Below, piece by piece: positions 15,674 to 27,341 of a DNA stretch of 55,440 nt. A program made the position numbers and the translations under genes. The notes below the pieces were generated by a model. That model saw only the letters and a list, made by a program, of their open reading frames with translations. It ran no database searches and was not told the origin of the DNA. Source of the stretch: Candidatus Mediterraneibacter excrementavium. GTDB lineage: Bacteria; Bacillota; Clostridia; Lachnospirales; Lachnospiraceae. The stretch is from positions 1-55,440 of the forward strand of contig DWVL01000029.1 in NCBI GenBank assembly GCA_019120275.1, given 5' to 3'. Position 1 is the first letter of the stretch; every line of letters starts with the position of its first letter.

Positions 15674-17907
15674 GAAAACGTCCGTTTTGTACAATATGTA
15701 TTCTTTTTCTTGTGATACAGGCCGCCAGAGTATTGTCTGCCGGCGCGGAAGACACGGAGTTCTCCGCACTGGAGAAGCTGGCGTCGGAAGAAATGCGCAT
15801 AAGCCTGTGCGGTACTGTATACAGGATCGAAGAAAAGGCAGAAGTTACAGCCTTTTATCTGAAAGACAATGCCGTTTCATCGGCAGGCGGGAACATGAAG
15901 GAATCAAAAGTTCTTGTCTATTATTCCAGGGAAAATCATCATCAGAAAATCAGGATCGGAAATACTCTGTATATCCGGGGAGAGGCACAGCTGTTTGATA
16001 AGGCGCGCAATCCGGGTAATTTTGACCAGAGGCAGTATTACCGCAGACAGGGGATCCGTGTGCTTGTCTGGGCGGAAGAAATGGCGGTGCGGTCTGCTGA
16101 TACAGACAGACTCCGTCAGGGACTCGCGGAATTAAGAGACAAATGGAACCGGCTTCTGATCCGGCATCTGGGGGACTATTACGGCGGAACGATGAGCGCT
16201 GTGCTGCTTGGGGAAAAGAGCGGGCTGGATGCCGGGATGAAAACCATGTATCAGAAATGCGGCATCAGCCATCTTCTCGCCATATCCGGACTGCACATGA
16301 CCTTTCTGGGGATGGGGATTTACAATGCCATGCGCCGGGCGGGAGCGGGGTTCATGCTCTCAGGCATAGCCGGCGGGATCCTTCTGATCCTGTACAGCCT
16401 GATGATCGGATCCGGAGTCTCCAGTCTGCGGGCTCTGATCATGTTTCTTGTTCGCATCGGCGCGGAGATCACAGGGAGTGATTATGACCTGCCCACCAGT
16501 CTGGGCGTTTCGGCGGCGATCCTCTGCGGATGGCAGCCGCTGTATCTTACAGATGCGGGATTCATACTTTCCTACGGGGCGATCCTGGGGATCGCAATGT
16601 TCGCACCCGTATTTACGGATATGTTTGGTCATGCCGGGCGCCGGCCTGCGGTAGTGAAATGGATTCTGGACGGAATGAGCACCAGTCTGGCAGTGAATCT
16701 GCTCCTTTTAGGCCCGCTGCTCTGGTTCTATTTTGAAATCCCGCCGTACTCCGTTCTGTTAAATCTGGTCGTCATACCGGTCATGCCGGTGGCTATGGGA
16801 GCCGGGATAGCAGGATCTGTACTGGCGCTTCTGTGGGATGCGGCGGGCGGCGTCGTGCTTCAGGCATGCAGGGCGGTGCTGGCAGGATACGACCTCGTGT
16901 GCATGTGGAGCAGCAGCCTGCCGTTCAGCCGGTTCGTATCGGGAAAGCCGTCTGTGTGGTGGCTGATCGTCTATTATGCCGTCCTTGGAATATTGTATGC
17001 GGTATATACTTATCTGAAAAGGAAAGAAAAAACCTGCAGGATCCCGGGAGTTATGGCGCTTGTTTTTGCATCGGTGATGCTCCTTATATGCCGGTGCGGG
17101 TATGAGCAGAGGACGGATGTGCAGATCACAGTACTGGACGTCGGGCAGGGAGACTGCATCCATATCCGGGGCCCGTCCGTGGACATCCTGGTTGACGGGG
17201 GCAGCAGCGATGCCTCTGATGTGGGAGCATACCGGATCAGTCCGTATCTGTTAAGCTGTGCGGCGGACGTTCTGGATTATGTTTTTATCACTCATGGTGA
17301 CGGGGATCATATCAGCGGGATCCGGGAAATGCTTGAGGATCAGACGTTCGGCGTGCAGATCAGGAATCTGGTCCTGCCGCCTGTAAAATACCATGATGAT
17401 ACACTGCGCGGTCTTGCGCTTCTGGCCGCCCGGAACGGCACCCGGATCCTCACGGCAGAAGCAGGGGGAATGATCGGGGACGGAAGCCTGGTCCTGGAAT
17501 GCCTGGGGCCGGAAAAAGATGCGGGACTGGAGGCGGGAAATGAAGCCTCGCTGGTGCTGGAGGCATCCTCTGGCGGATTCCGCATGCTCCTGACTGGTGA
17601 CGTGGAGGGCGAAGGGGAAGAAAAACTGATCGAAAGCGGCAGCCTGAACCGTTGCGATGTGCTCAAAGCAGGACATCACGGATCGAAAAATTCCGGTTCA
17701 GAGAAATTTCTGGACCTTGTACAGCCTGCGGTCACGCTGATCTCCGCAGGGCGCGGGAACCGGTACGGACATCCTCATGAGGAAACGCTTAACCGGCTGG
17801 AAGAGAGCGGGAGCAGGATTTATTCAACACAGGAAAATGGAGCCCTGACGGTCCGCACAGACGGACAGCATATATGGATATCCGGAACAGTTTCCGGAAC
17901 AGCGTGA
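15670..17907 (+). CDS. comEC: ComEC/Rec2 DNA-uptake channel
   Basis: ComEC carries single-stranded DNA across the membrane in transformation. The 745-residue protein has an N-terminal helix and OB-like domain (DUF4131 type, about 30-150), a polytopic Competence domain (about 180-450; AISGLHMTFLGMG, GSGVSSLRALIM), and a C-terminal metallo-beta-lactamase domain with THGDGDH and LKAGHHGSKNSG metal motifs that may act as the nuclease. All parts appear intact. The ATG at 15670 overlaps the previous stop as ATGA, so it is translationally coupled to the GerMN gene. comEA is four genes upstream. Confidence 0.93.
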   Translation: MRKRPFCTICILFLVIQAARVLSAGAEDTEFSALEKLASEEMRISLCGTVYRIEEKAEVTAFYLKDNAVSSAGGNMKESKVLVYYSRENHHQKIRIGNTLYIRGEAQLFDKARNPGNFDQRQYYRRQGIRVLVWAEEMAVRSADTDRLRQGLAELRDKWNRLLIRHLGDYYGGTMSAVLLGEKSGLDAGMKTMYQKCGISHLLAISGLHMTFLGMGIYNAMRRAGAGFMLSGIAGGILLILYSLMIGSGVSSLRALIMFLVRIGAEITGSDYDLPTSLGVSAAILCGWQPLYLTDAGFILSYGAILGIAMFAPVFTDMFGHAGRRPAVVKWILDGMSTSLAVNLLLLGPLLWFYFEIPPYSVLLNLVVIPVMPVAMGAGIAGSVLALLWDAAGGVVLQACRAVLAGYDLVCMWSSSLPFSRFVSGKPSVWWLIVYYAVLGILYAVYTYLKRKEKTCRIPGVMALVFASVMLLICRCGYEQRTDVQITVLDVGQGDCIHIRGPSVDILVDGGSSDASDVGAYRISPYLLSCAADVLDYVFITHGDGDHISGIREMLEDQTFGVQIRNLVLPPVKYHDDTLRGLALLAARNGTRILTAEAGGMIGDGSLVLECLGPEKDAGLEAGNEASLVLEASSGGFRMLLTGDVEGEGEEKLIESGSLNRCDVLKAGHHGSKNSGSEKFLDLVQPAVTLISAGRGNRYGHPHEETLNRLEESGSRIYSTQENGALTVRTDGQHIWISGTVSGTA

Positions 17908-17916
17908 CAGAAACTC

Positions 17917-17946
17917 TTGTCAAAGCAGGGGGATTTCCTTTATAAT
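17917..17946 (+). promoter_or_regulatory. Sigma-A promoter immediately before holA
   Basis: TTGTCA (17917-17922) and a consensus TATAAT (17941-17946) are 18 bp apart. The -10 ends only 9 bp before the holA ATG, so the transcript would be leaderless or nearly so. Confidence 0.6.
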
Positions 17947-17955
17947 ACAAGAGTT

Positions 17956-18939
17956 ATGAAAAGCCTGAATGAAGATTTGAAAACAGGACAATTTAAACAG
18001 ATCTATCTGCTGTACGGAGAGGAAGATTACCTCAAAAAACAGTACAGGGACCGTTTTATAAAAGCAATGGTGCCGGATGGGGATACAATGAACTGTTCCC
18101 GGTACGAGGGCAAAAAGACGGACATCAAAGAAGTGATCGATCTTGCCGAGACTCTGCCCTTTTTTGCGGAGCGCCGGCTGATCGTATTTGAGGATACCGG
18201 TTTTTTCAAAAGCGGCGGCGGGGATCTGGCAGATTATATCAATGGCGGCATGCCTCCGACTGCATATTTTATTTTTTCGGAGAGCGAAGTGGATAAACGC
18301 AGCGCTCTGTATAAGGCGGTAAAGGCAAAGGGGCATATTGTGGAACTTTCTGCTCAGGACGAGTCAACCCTGCGGAAGTGGATCCAGGGCCTGGTCAGAA
18401 AAGAAAGAAAAGAGATTTCTTCTGCGGATACGGCGTATTTCATCAGCAAGGTCGGTACGGATATGGAAAATATCACGAAAGAACTGGAGAAACTTCTGTG
18501 TTACTGTATGGACAGGACGGAAGTGACACGCGCCGATATCGATGCGGTGTGCATCACCCAGATCACGAACCATATTTTTGAAATGGTCAATGCTGTAGCG
18601 GAGCAGGACCAGCGTAAAGCGCTGGAACTCTACTATGATCTTCTGGCGCTGCGGGAACAGCCCATGCATATCCTGGCGCTGATGGCGAAGCAGTACAGGG
18701 ATCTGTTCCATGTGAAAGAACTTGCAGGGCAGGGGTATCCGCGCAGAGAGATCGCATCCCGGGCGGGACTCCATCCGTTTGTGGCGGGAAAATATGAAAA
18801 ACTGTCCGGAAGATTCACATCCGGACAGCTCAGGGCGGTTATGGAAGAAATTGCAGATCTGGATCAGCGGATCAAGACCGGTCTGATCACCGACCATCTG
18901 GCGGTGGAAGTATTTATCGTAAAGCATGCAAAGAAATAA
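17956..18939 (+). CDS. holA: DNA polymerase III subunit delta
   Basis: The delta subunit opens the sliding clamp in the clamp-loader complex. The 327-residue protein has the family's N-terminal [14 protein letters not shown] motif, an AAA-like core without a working Walker A motif, and the C-terminal collar helices. It normally follows comEC in Firmicutes, as here. The frame is open from TTG 17917, but ATG 17956 gives the conserved N-terminus. Only AAGAG lies upstream as a weak ribosome site, and a consensus promoter overlaps the region. Confidence 0.92.
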   Translation: MKSLNEDLKTGQFKQIYLLYGEEDYLKKQYRDRFIKAMVPDGDTMNCSRYEGKKTDIKEVIDLAETLPFFAERRLIVFEDTGFFKSGGGDLADYINGGMPPTAYFIFSESEVDKRSALYKAVKAKGHIVELSAQDESTLRKWIQGLVRKERKEISSADTAYFISKVGTDMENITKELEKLLCYCMDRTEVTRADIDAVCITQITNHIFEMVNAVAEQDQRKALELYYDLLALREQPMHILALMAKQYRDLFHVKELAGQGYPRREIASRAGLHPFVAGKYEKLSGRFTSGQLRAVMEEIADLDQRIKTGLITDHLAVEVFIVKHAKK

Positions 18940-18986
18940 AGGACATCAATTTTTCCGGTATCGGGCCGGAGGCTGGAGGAGTAAGA

Positions 18987-20801
18987 GTGGCAGTTATAGA
19001 TCAGAGTAAAATCAGGAACTTTTGTATTATCGCACACATCGATCACGGCAAGTCTACGCTGGCAGACCGGATCATTGAGATGACCGGACTGCTGACAGAC
19101 CGTGAGATGCAGTCGCAGGTGCTGGACAATATGGAACTGGAGAGGGAACGGGGCATCACGATCAAGGCTCAGGCGGTCCGTACGGTTTACAAGGCGGATG
19201 ACGGCGAGGAATATATGTTTAACCTGATCGACACCCCGGGACATGTTGATTTTAATTATGAGGTATCCCGCAGCCTGGCAGCCTGCGACGGAGCGATCCT
19301 GGTCGTGGACGCGGCCCAGGGAGTGGAGGCCCAGACACTGGCCAACGTCTATCTGGCGCTGGATCATGATCTGGATGTGATGCCGGTCATCAATAAGATC
19401 GATCTTCCCAGTGCAGATCCGGAACGGGTAAAGGAAGAGATCGAGGATGTGATCGGACTGGATGCGGAGGACGCACCGCTGATCTCAGCGAAGACCGGGC
19501 AGAATGTGCATGAAGTCCTGGAACAGATCGTGACAAAGATCCCGGCGCCTACAGGTGATCCGGATGCGCCGTTAAAAGCGCTGATCTTTGATTCCAAATA
19601 TGATTCCTACAAGGGCGTGATCGTCTTCTGCAGGATCAAGGAAGGCACAGTGAAAAAAGGCACGCCGATGCTGATGATGGCTACGGGTGCCAGGGCGGAT
19701 GTAGTGGAAGTGGGTACGTTCGGCGCGGGACAGTTTATCCCCTGCGATGAACTTACGGCCGGAATGGTCGGGTATATCACTGCCAGCCTGAAAAATGTCA
19801 AGGAAACGCGGGTGGGCGATACGATCACGAATGCGGAACATCCCTGTGACGAGCCGCTCCCGGGATATAAGAAAGTAAATCCCATGGTCTATTGCGGACT
19901 GTACCCGGCGGACGGCGCCAAATATCCGGACCTGAGAGACGCCCTGGAAAAGCTGCAGCTGAATGATGCGGCTCTTCAGTTTGAGCCGGAGACGTCGGTT
20001 GCCCTTGGCTTCGGTTTCCGCTGCGGCTTCCTCGGACTGCTCCATCTGGAGATCATCCAGGAACGTCTGGAACGCGAGTATAACCTGGATCTGGTGACAA
20101 CCGCGCCCAGTGTTATCTATAAGATATACAAGACAGACGGAACGGTTATCGATCTGACGAATCCTACGAATATGCCGGATCCATCGGAGATCGACTACAT
20201 GGAGGAGCCGATGGTCAAGGCGGAGATCATGGTAACGTCCGAATATATCGGCGCGATCATGGACCTGTGCCAGGAGCGCCGCGGGATCTATCAGAGTATG
20301 GAATATATCGAGGAGAAACGTGCGGTACTTCACTACCATCTGCCCCTGAACGAGATTATTTACGATTTCTTCGATGCGCTGAAATCCCGCTCAAGAGGAT
20401 ATGCATCCTTTGATTATGAGATGATGGGATACCAGAGATCTGAACTCGTGAAGCTGGATATCCTTATCAATAAAGAAGAAGTAGATGCGCTCTCCTTTAT
20501 CGTATTTGCTGGAAGCGCCTATGAACGCGGAAGAAAAATGTGTGAGAAACTGAAAGCTGAGATACCGAGACAGCTTTTTGAAATTCCGATCCAGGCAGCG
20601 ATCGGAAGTAAGATCATTGCGAGAGAAACAGTCAAGGCGATGCGTAAAGATGTGCTGGCGAAGTGTTACGGCGGTGATATCTCCCGTAAGAAAAAGCTTC
20701 TGGAGAAGCAGAAAGAAGGCAAGAAGCGCATGCGCCAGGTGGGAAATGTAGAAATTCCGCAGAAGGCATTCATGAGCGTGCTGAAACTGGATGACGACTG
20801 A
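18987..20801 (+). CDS. lepA: Elongation factor 4 (ribosome back-translocase)
   Basis: LepA/EF4 is a translational GTPase that binds stalled or misassembled ribosomes. The 604-residue protein has canonical motifs: AHIDHGKST (G1), ERGITIKAQ (switch I), DTPGHVDF (G3 with catalytic His) and NKIDLP (G4). A full C-terminal LepA-specific domain ends in [15 protein letters not shown]. The start is GTG 18987 after GGAGGAG. Its TGA overlaps the hemW ATG by one base. The small genes often placed between holA and lepA in other Firmicutes (rpsT, gpr) are absent here. Confidence 0.96.
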   Translation: MAVIDQSKIRNFCIIAHIDHGKSTLADRIIEMTGLLTDREMQSQVLDNMELERERGITIKAQAVRTVYKADDGEEYMFNLIDTPGHVDFNYEVSRSLAACDGAILVVDAAQGVEAQTLANVYLALDHDLDVMPVINKIDLPSADPERVKEEIEDVIGLDAEDAPLISAKTGQNVHEVLEQIVTKIPAPTGDPDAPLKALIFDSKYDSYKGVIVFCRIKEGTVKKGTPMLMMATGARADVVEVGTFGAGQFIPCDELTAGMVGYITASLKNVKETRVGDTITNAEHPCDEPLPGYKKVNPMVYCGLYPADGAKYPDLRDALEKLQLNDAALQFEPETSVALGFGFRCGFLGLLHLEIIQERLEREYNLDLVTTAPSVIYKIYKTDGTVIDLTNPTNMPDPSEIDYMEEPMVKAEIMVTSEYIGAIMDLCQERRGIYQSMEYIEEKRAVLHYHLPLNEIIYDFFDALKSRSRGYASFDYEMMGYQRSELVKLDILINKEEVDALSFIVFAGSAYERGRKMCEKLKAEIPRQLFEIPIQAAIGSKIIARETVKAMRKDVLAKCYGGDISRKKKLLEKQKEGKKRMRQVGNVEIPQKAFMSVLKLDDD

Positions 20802-22027
20802 TGGGTAAAAGAGAATTAGAATTGTATATACACATTCCGTTCTGTGTGCAGAAATGTGCGTACTGTGATTTTCTTTCCGCCCCGGCGGACGCAGAGACGA
20901 GGAGCGGCTATGTGGAGGCGCTGATCCGGGAGATCCGGGCAGCAAAAAGTAAATACAGCGGTTACCGTGTAAGCACGGTGTTTCTGGGCGGCGGCACCCC
21001 TTCCATACTGGAGGGGGATGAGACCGCCCGGATTTTTCATGCTCTTTTTCAGAACTTTGATATTGCAGCGGATGCAGAAGTCACGATGGAGGCCAATCCG
21101 GGCACAGTGACGGAGGAAAAAGCAGAGATCTGGAAGACATCCGGAGTCAACCGGCTGAGCATCGGCCTGCAGTCTGTAAATGACAGGGAGCTCAGGATGC
21201 TGGGACGCATCCATACATTCGGGGAATTCCTTCATACATGGGAAACCGTACACCGGGCCGGATTTGAAAATGTTAATATCGATCTGATCTCGGCCATACC
21301 GGGACAGACAGCCGGAAGCTGGGAGAAAACGCTCCGGACTGCGGCGGAACTGGAGCCGGAACATCTTTCTGCTTACAGCCTGATCGTGGAAGAAGGGACG
21401 CCTTTTTATGACTGGTACGGCGGGCAGGAGCAGACGGACAGTATCGCTGCCGCCGGTATCCGCAGAGGCATGATGCCTCCGCTCCCGGATGAAGATGAGG
21501 AGCGTGAAATCTATCAGCTGACGAAGCGGATACTGGAGGAATATGGCTATCACCGTTATGAGATATCGAATTACGCGAAGGACGGCTATGAATGCCGACA
21601 TAATCTCGGTTACTGGGAGCGGAAAGAGTACCTGGGACTCGGGCTTGGAGCGTCATCGCTGATCCGGGAATGCCGGTTCCGCAATACTGCAGATATGGAG
21701 AAATATCTGAAGATACTTGCTGATCCGGCAAAATATCCGGGGAAGTATGCGGGGGCGGAAGTGGAAAATATGCTCGCAGAAGAGTATGAGACGCTCACCC
21801 GGAGTGACAGGATGGAGGAGTTTATGTTCCTCGGACTGCGCAAAACAGCGGGGATCAGAGAAGCAGATTTCCGGAATATATTTGGGGAAGACATCCGTCA
21901 GGTGTACGGAAAACAGATTGGAAAGCTGATCGGGCAGGAACTGCTCGCCGGCTCGGACGGGCGGCTTTACCTGACGGAACGCGGGATCGACATAAGCAAT
22001 TACGTATTCAGTGAATTTATGTTGTAA
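20801..22027 (+). CDS. hemW: Radical SAM heme chaperone HemW-like protein
   Basis: The 408-residue protein has the radical SAM cluster ligands C15, C19 and C22 in FCVQKCAYC, the GGGTPS SAM-binding motif and the HemW/HemN-like C-terminal domain. Proteins of this short type, lacking the extra residues of coproporphyrinogen dehydrogenase, are regarded as heme-insertion chaperones. An acidic, proline-containing insert at about 208-232 (RRGMMPPLPDEDEE) looks lineage specific. It is translationally coupled to lepA by a TGATG overlap and leads into the hrcA operon, a usual Firmicutes order. Confidence 0.9.
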   Translation: MGKRELELYIHIPFCVQKCAYCDFLSAPADAETRSGYVEALIREIRAAKSKYSGYRVSTVFLGGGTPSILEGDETARIFHALFQNFDIAADAEVTMEANPGTVTEEKAEIWKTSGVNRLSIGLQSVNDRELRMLGRIHTFGEFLHTWETVHRAGFENVNIDLISAIPGQTAGSWEKTLRTAAELEPEHLSAYSLIVEEGTPFYDWYGGQEQTDSIAAAGIRRGMMPPLPDEDEEREIYQLTKRILEEYGYHRYEISNYAKDGYECRHNLGYWERKEYLGLGLGASSLIRECRFRNTADMEKYLKILADPAKYPGKYAGAEVENMLAEEYETLTRSDRMEEFMFLGLRKTAGIREADFRNIFGEDIRQVYGKQIGKLIGQELLAGSDGRLYLTERGIDISNYVFSEFML

Positions 22028-22043
22028 AAATCCAGAAACATAG

Positions 22044-22072
22044 TTGACAAACGGAAAACCGAGTGCTATCTT
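22044..22072 (+). promoter_or_regulatory. Sigma-A promoter of the hrcA-grpE-dnaK operon
   Basis: TTGACA (22044-22049) and TATCTT (22067-22072) with a 17-bp spacer, placed just upstream of the CIRCE operator. Confidence 0.8.
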
Positions 22073-22087
22073 AGTATACGAAAGATG

Positions 22088-22114
22088 TTAGCACTCATAA
22101 AAAGGGAGTGCTAA
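22088..22114 (+). promoter_or_regulatory. CIRCE operator (HrcA binding site)
   Basis: A perfect CIRCE element: TTAGCACTC (22088-22096), 9-bp spacer, GAGTGCTAA (22106-22114). HrcA bound here represses the chaperone operon at normal temperature. An extra half-site GAGTGCTA at 22061-22068 overlaps the -10 region. Confidence 0.97.
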
Positions 22115-22136
22115 TAGCGCGGAAGGAGGAAATGAA

Positions 22137-23186
22137 GTGGCGGTCGATACGAATTTAAGCGAACGAAAACTTATCATATTGAAAGCCATTATCCAGAATT
22201 ACCTCGAGACCGGCGAACCGGTCGGATCGCGTACTCTTTCAAAATATACGGAACTGAACTTAAGTTCCGCGACGATCCGAAATGAGATGGCGGATCTGGA
22301 AGATCTGGGTTATATCTTCCAGCCCCATACATCAGCCGGAAGGATCCCTTCAGATAAGGGATACAGGCTGTATGTTGATATGCTCATGGAGGAAAAGGAA
22401 CACGAGATCACCGAGCGCGAAGATGCGATGCTCGAGAAGGCCGACAAGGTCGAGAAAGTCCTGCAGCAGGCCGCGAAAGTGCTGGCTTCCAATACGAATT
22501 ATGCGACCATGGTCTCGGCGCCGATCAACAGCCGGAATACGCTGAAGTTCATCCAGCTCTCGCAGGTCGATGCGGAACAGGTCGTGGCGGTGATCGTACT
22601 GGGCGGAAATGTGATCAAGAATAAGATCATTGAGGTCGGTGAAACACTAAGCAATGAGACGATGCTGAAGCTGAATATGCTTCTCAACACAACGCTCAAC
22701 GGAATGTCCATCGATCAGATCACACTGGGACTCATCGCCAGGCTGAAAGAACAGGCCGGCATCCACAGCGAAGTGGTAGGACATGTGCTGGACGCGGTGG
22801 CTGAGATCATCCATGTGGATGACGACATGAAGATCTATACCAGCGGCGCGACGAATATTTTCAAATATCCGGAACTCAGCGACAAGCAGAGCGCGCAGGA
22901 GATCATCAGTGCATTTGAAGAGAAGCAGCAGCTGGAGGATCTGGTTACCGAAACTCTGGCCAGTGAGAACAATCACGGCATCCAGGTATACATCGGAGAT
23001 GAGGCTCCGGTGAAGACCATGAAGGACTGCAGTGTGGTGACAGCTACTTACGAACTGGGCGAGGGTATGAAAGGCACCATCGGCATCATCGGCCCGAAGC
23101 GGATGGATTACGAACATGTCATGAAGACGCTGAAGACTTTGCAGAGCGAGTTGGATGCGATTTACAATAAAAATCCGAAAGAATAG
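22137..23186 (+). CDS. hrcA: Heat-inducible transcription repressor HrcA
   Basis: HrcA binds CIRCE and represses class I heat-shock genes; GroEL is known to help keep it folded. The 349-residue protein has the N-terminal winged helix (LSSATIRNEMADLEDLGYI) followed by the HTSAGRIPSDKGYRLYVD linker, a dimerisation domain and a GAF-like domain. The start is GTG 22137 behind GGAAGGAGG; the nearby ATG 22132 is out of frame. It is the first gene after its own operator, giving autoregulation of the whole operon. Confidence 0.96.
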   Translation: MAVDTNLSERKLIILKAIIQNYLETGEPVGSRTLSKYTELNLSSATIRNEMADLEDLGYIFQPHTSAGRIPSDKGYRLYVDMLMEEKEHEITEREDAMLEKADKVEKVLQQAAKVLASNTNYATMVSAPINSRNTLKFIQLSQVDAEQVVAVIVLGGNVIKNKIIEVGETLSNETMLKLNMLLNTTLNGMSIDQITLGLIARLKEQAGIHSEVVGHVLDAVAEIIHVDDDMKIYTSGATNIFKYPELSDKQSAQEIISAFEEKQQLEDLVTETLASENNHGIQVYIGDEAPVKTMKDCSVVTATYELGEGMKGTIGIIGPKRMDYEHVMKTLKTLQSELDAIYNKNPKE

Positions 23187-23201
23187 GAAGGTGGAAAGCT
23201 G

Positions 23202-23885
23202 GTGAGCGATAACATGAGCAAAGAAGATATGGTAAAAGAAGCCGTAGAAGAAGCGAAGGCAAAAGCCGCTGAAGCGGAACAGGCCGAGGAGACCGGAGAA
23301 GCTGAAGAGACCGCAGAGGCCGGGGAGGATGCTGGAACTGAAGAAGCAGAAACGGAAGCGCCGGAAGAGGATGCCGGAGAATGTGGTCCGGAAGACGAGG
23401 CTTCAAAGGCCGAAAAGAAAAAGCTCTTCGGAAAGAAGAACAAGAAAGACAAGAAGGATGAGAAGATCGAGGAACTGACTGATCGTCTTACCCGCCAGAT
23501 GGCAGAGTTTGATAACTTCCGCAAACGTACGGAAAAGGAGAAGTCCCAGATGTACGAGATCGGCGCGAAGGATATTATAGAAAAAATCCTTCCGGTGGTG
23601 GATAATTTTGAACGGGGCCTGGGTTCCATGTCCGAAGAAGACAAAGCCGCTCCGTTCGCGGAAGGAATGGAGAAGATCTACAAACAGCTGATGACCACGC
23701 TGGACGGGATCGGCGTGAAGCCGATCGAGGCAGTGGGGAAGGAATTCAATCCGGATTTCCACAATGCGGTCATGCATGAGGAAAGCGAGGAAGTGGGTGA
23801 GAACATCATCACCGAGGAATTCCAGAAAGGTTATATGTACCGTGACAGTGTCGTGCGGCACAGCATGGTAAAAGTGGCAAACTAA
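23202..23885 (+). CDS. grpE: DnaK nucleotide-exchange factor GrpE
   Basis: GrpE releases ADP from DnaK. The 227-residue protein begins with a long Glu/Ala-rich, disordered segment (about 1-75), followed by the dimeric coiled coil (KIEELTDRLTRQMAEFDNFRKRTEKE region) and the beta domain near the C-terminus (ITEEFQKGYMYRDSVVRHSMVKVA), both typical. The start GTG 23202 has AGGAAGGTGG at good spacing; ATG 23214 is an alternative. It lies 15 bp after hrcA. Confidence 0.95.
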   Translation: MSDNMSKEDMVKEAVEEAKAKAAEAEQAEETGEAEETAEAGEDAGTEEAETEAPEEDAGECGPEDEASKAEKKKLFGKKNKKDKKDEKIEELTDRLTRQMAEFDNFRKRTEKEKSQMYEIGAKDIIEKILPVVDNFERGLGSMSEEDKAAPFAEGMEKIYKQLMTTLDGIGVKPIEAVGKEFNPDFHNAVMHEESEEVGENIITEEFQKGYMYRDSVVRHSMVKVAN

Positions 23886-23922
23886 ATTTCCTTACAGATA
23901 TTTTTCAAATATTAGAATATAA

Positions 23923-25836
<1,914 letters not shown>

Positions 25837-25871
25837 TTCTCCCTCAGATCAGAGATATAAATAAGAAAAAT

Positions 25872-25908
25872 TCTACGGGACCGCGCAGGCGGTTTCGTAG
25901 ATTTTTTC
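25872..25908 (+). terminator. Terminator or attenuator between dnaK and dnaJ
   Basis: TCTACG-(GGA)-CCGC pairs with GCGG-(TTT)-CGTAGA, followed by TTTTTT (25902-25907). Only part of the transcription should continue into dnaJ, which would set dnaK above dnaJ. Confidence 0.8.
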
Positions 25909-25931
25909 GTGAAAGGTAGAGTATTCCAGTT

Positions 25932-27122
25932 ATGGCAGAGGCAAAGAGAGATTATTATGAAGTGCTGGGCGTGGGAAGGGATGCAGATGATGCGGCCATC
26001 AAGAAAGCCTACCGTGCACTGGCGAAAAAATATCATCCTGATATGAATCCGGGTGACAAGGAAGCAGAGAAAAAGTTTAAAGAAGCTTCCGAGGCATATG
26101 CCGTTCTGAGCGATCCGGACAAACGCCGCCAGTATGACCAGTTCGGACATGCGGCTTTCGAGGGCGGAGCCGGCGGTGCAGGCGGATTTGGCGGATTCGA
26201 CTTCAGCGGCGCGGATTTCAGCGATATATTCGGGGATATATTCGGAGATCTGTTCGGCGGCGGACGCCGGGGCGGACGTGCCGGCAACGGGCCGATGAAA
26301 GGCGCGAATATCCGCAAGAGCATCCGGATCACATTTGAAGAGGCTGTGTTCGGCTGTGAAAAGGAACTTGACCTGGTCCTGAAGGATCCGTGTGAAGACT
26401 GTAACGGGACCGGAGCAAAGCCGGGAACATCACCCGAGACCTGTCCGAAGTGCGGCGGCCGTGGACAGGTGGTCTATACATCCCAGTCCTTCTTCGGCAC
26501 GGTGCAGAATGTACAGACCTGTCCGAACTGCGGAGGCTCCGGGAAGGTGATCAAAGAAAAGTGCCCGAAATGTGCAGGCACGGGTTATACGTCCAGCCGG
26601 AAGAAGATCCAGGTATCGATCCCGGCGGGTATTGACAACGGCCAGAGCGTGCGCATCCGCGACAAGGGTGAGCCGGGCATTAACGGAGGGCCGAGAGGCG
26701 ACCTGCTTGTGGAGGTCAATGTATCCCATCATCCGGTATTCCAGAGACAGGATGTGCACATTTTCTCCACTGTTCCGATCTCGTTTGCTGTGGCTGCACT
26801 TGGCGGCGACATCCGGATCAAAACGGTGGACGGCGATGTCATTTACACAGTAAAGCCGGGCACAAAAACCGATACAAAAGTCCGTCTGAAAGGCAAGGGC
26901 GTTCCGTCACTGCGCAATCCGCAGGTGAGGGGCGACCACTATGTCACCCTTGTGATCCAGACGCCGGAGAGACTGAGTGCGGAAGCCAAAGAAGCGCTCA
27001 GAAGATTCGATGAACTGTCCGGAAATACTCTCCATCAGAACGATGATGCAGAAGAGGGAAAAGCCGATAAAAAGAAAAAGAAAGGCTTCATGGACAAAAT
27101 GAAAGAGGTCTTTGAGGATTAA
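25932..27122 (+). CDS. dnaJ: Chaperone DnaJ (Hsp40)
   Basis: The 396-residue type I Hsp40 has the J domain with HPD (YHPDMNPGD), a Gly/Phe-rich segment (about 75-115), four CxxCxGxG zinc repeats ([32 protein letters not shown]), two client-binding beta domains and a Lys-rich tail ([11 protein letters not shown]). It stimulates DnaK ATPase and delivers unfolded proteins. ATG 25932 follows GAAAGGTAGAG. It is the last gene of the CIRCE operon, behind a partial terminator. Confidence 0.97.
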   Translation: MAEAKRDYYEVLGVGRDADDAAIKKAYRALAKKYHPDMNPGDKEAEKKFKEASEAYAVLSDPDKRRQYDQFGHAAFEGGAGGAGGFGGFDFSGADFSDIFGDIFGDLFGGGRRGGRAGNGPMKGANIRKSIRITFEEAVFGCEKELDLVLKDPCEDCNGTGAKPGTSPETCPKCGGRGQVVYTSQSFFGTVQNVQTCPNCGGSGKVIKEKCPKCAGTGYTSSRKKIQVSIPAGIDNGQSVRIRDKGEPGINGGPRGDLLVEVNVSHHPVFQRQDVHIFSTVPISFAVAALGGDIRIKTVDGDVIYTVKPGTKTDTKVRLKGKGVPSLRNPQVRGDHYVTLVIQTPERLSAEAKEALRRFDELSGNTLHQNDDAEEGKADKKKKKGFMDKMKEVFED

Positions 27123-27172
27123 CAGGAGCTGGCGGCATAGAATATAACAATAACTTTCCATTAGAATGCGGA

Positions 27173-27236
27173 TTCACGAATACGGGATAAAGCCGGACCA
27201 CAGTTACTGGTCCGGCTTTATCCCGTATTCCGTGAA
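27173..27236 (+). terminator. Very long hairpin after dnaJ
   Basis: 27178-27200 and 27208-27230 pair perfectly over 23 bp around a 7-nt loop, and TTCAC/GTGAA extends the stem by 5 bp past a one-base bulge. No T-tract follows, so it may act as a 3'-end stabiliser or a Rho-type or bidirectional terminator rather than a standard intrinsic one. Confidence 0.6.
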
Positions 27237-27341
27237 AGGCGCATCCGATCAGAAATTCTTCTGTAATCCTGTGCTGCAATTTGCCGGACCTGTTCGACAA
27301 ACAGCATCTAAAAACAAAGAATGGGGTGATGTATTTATAAA

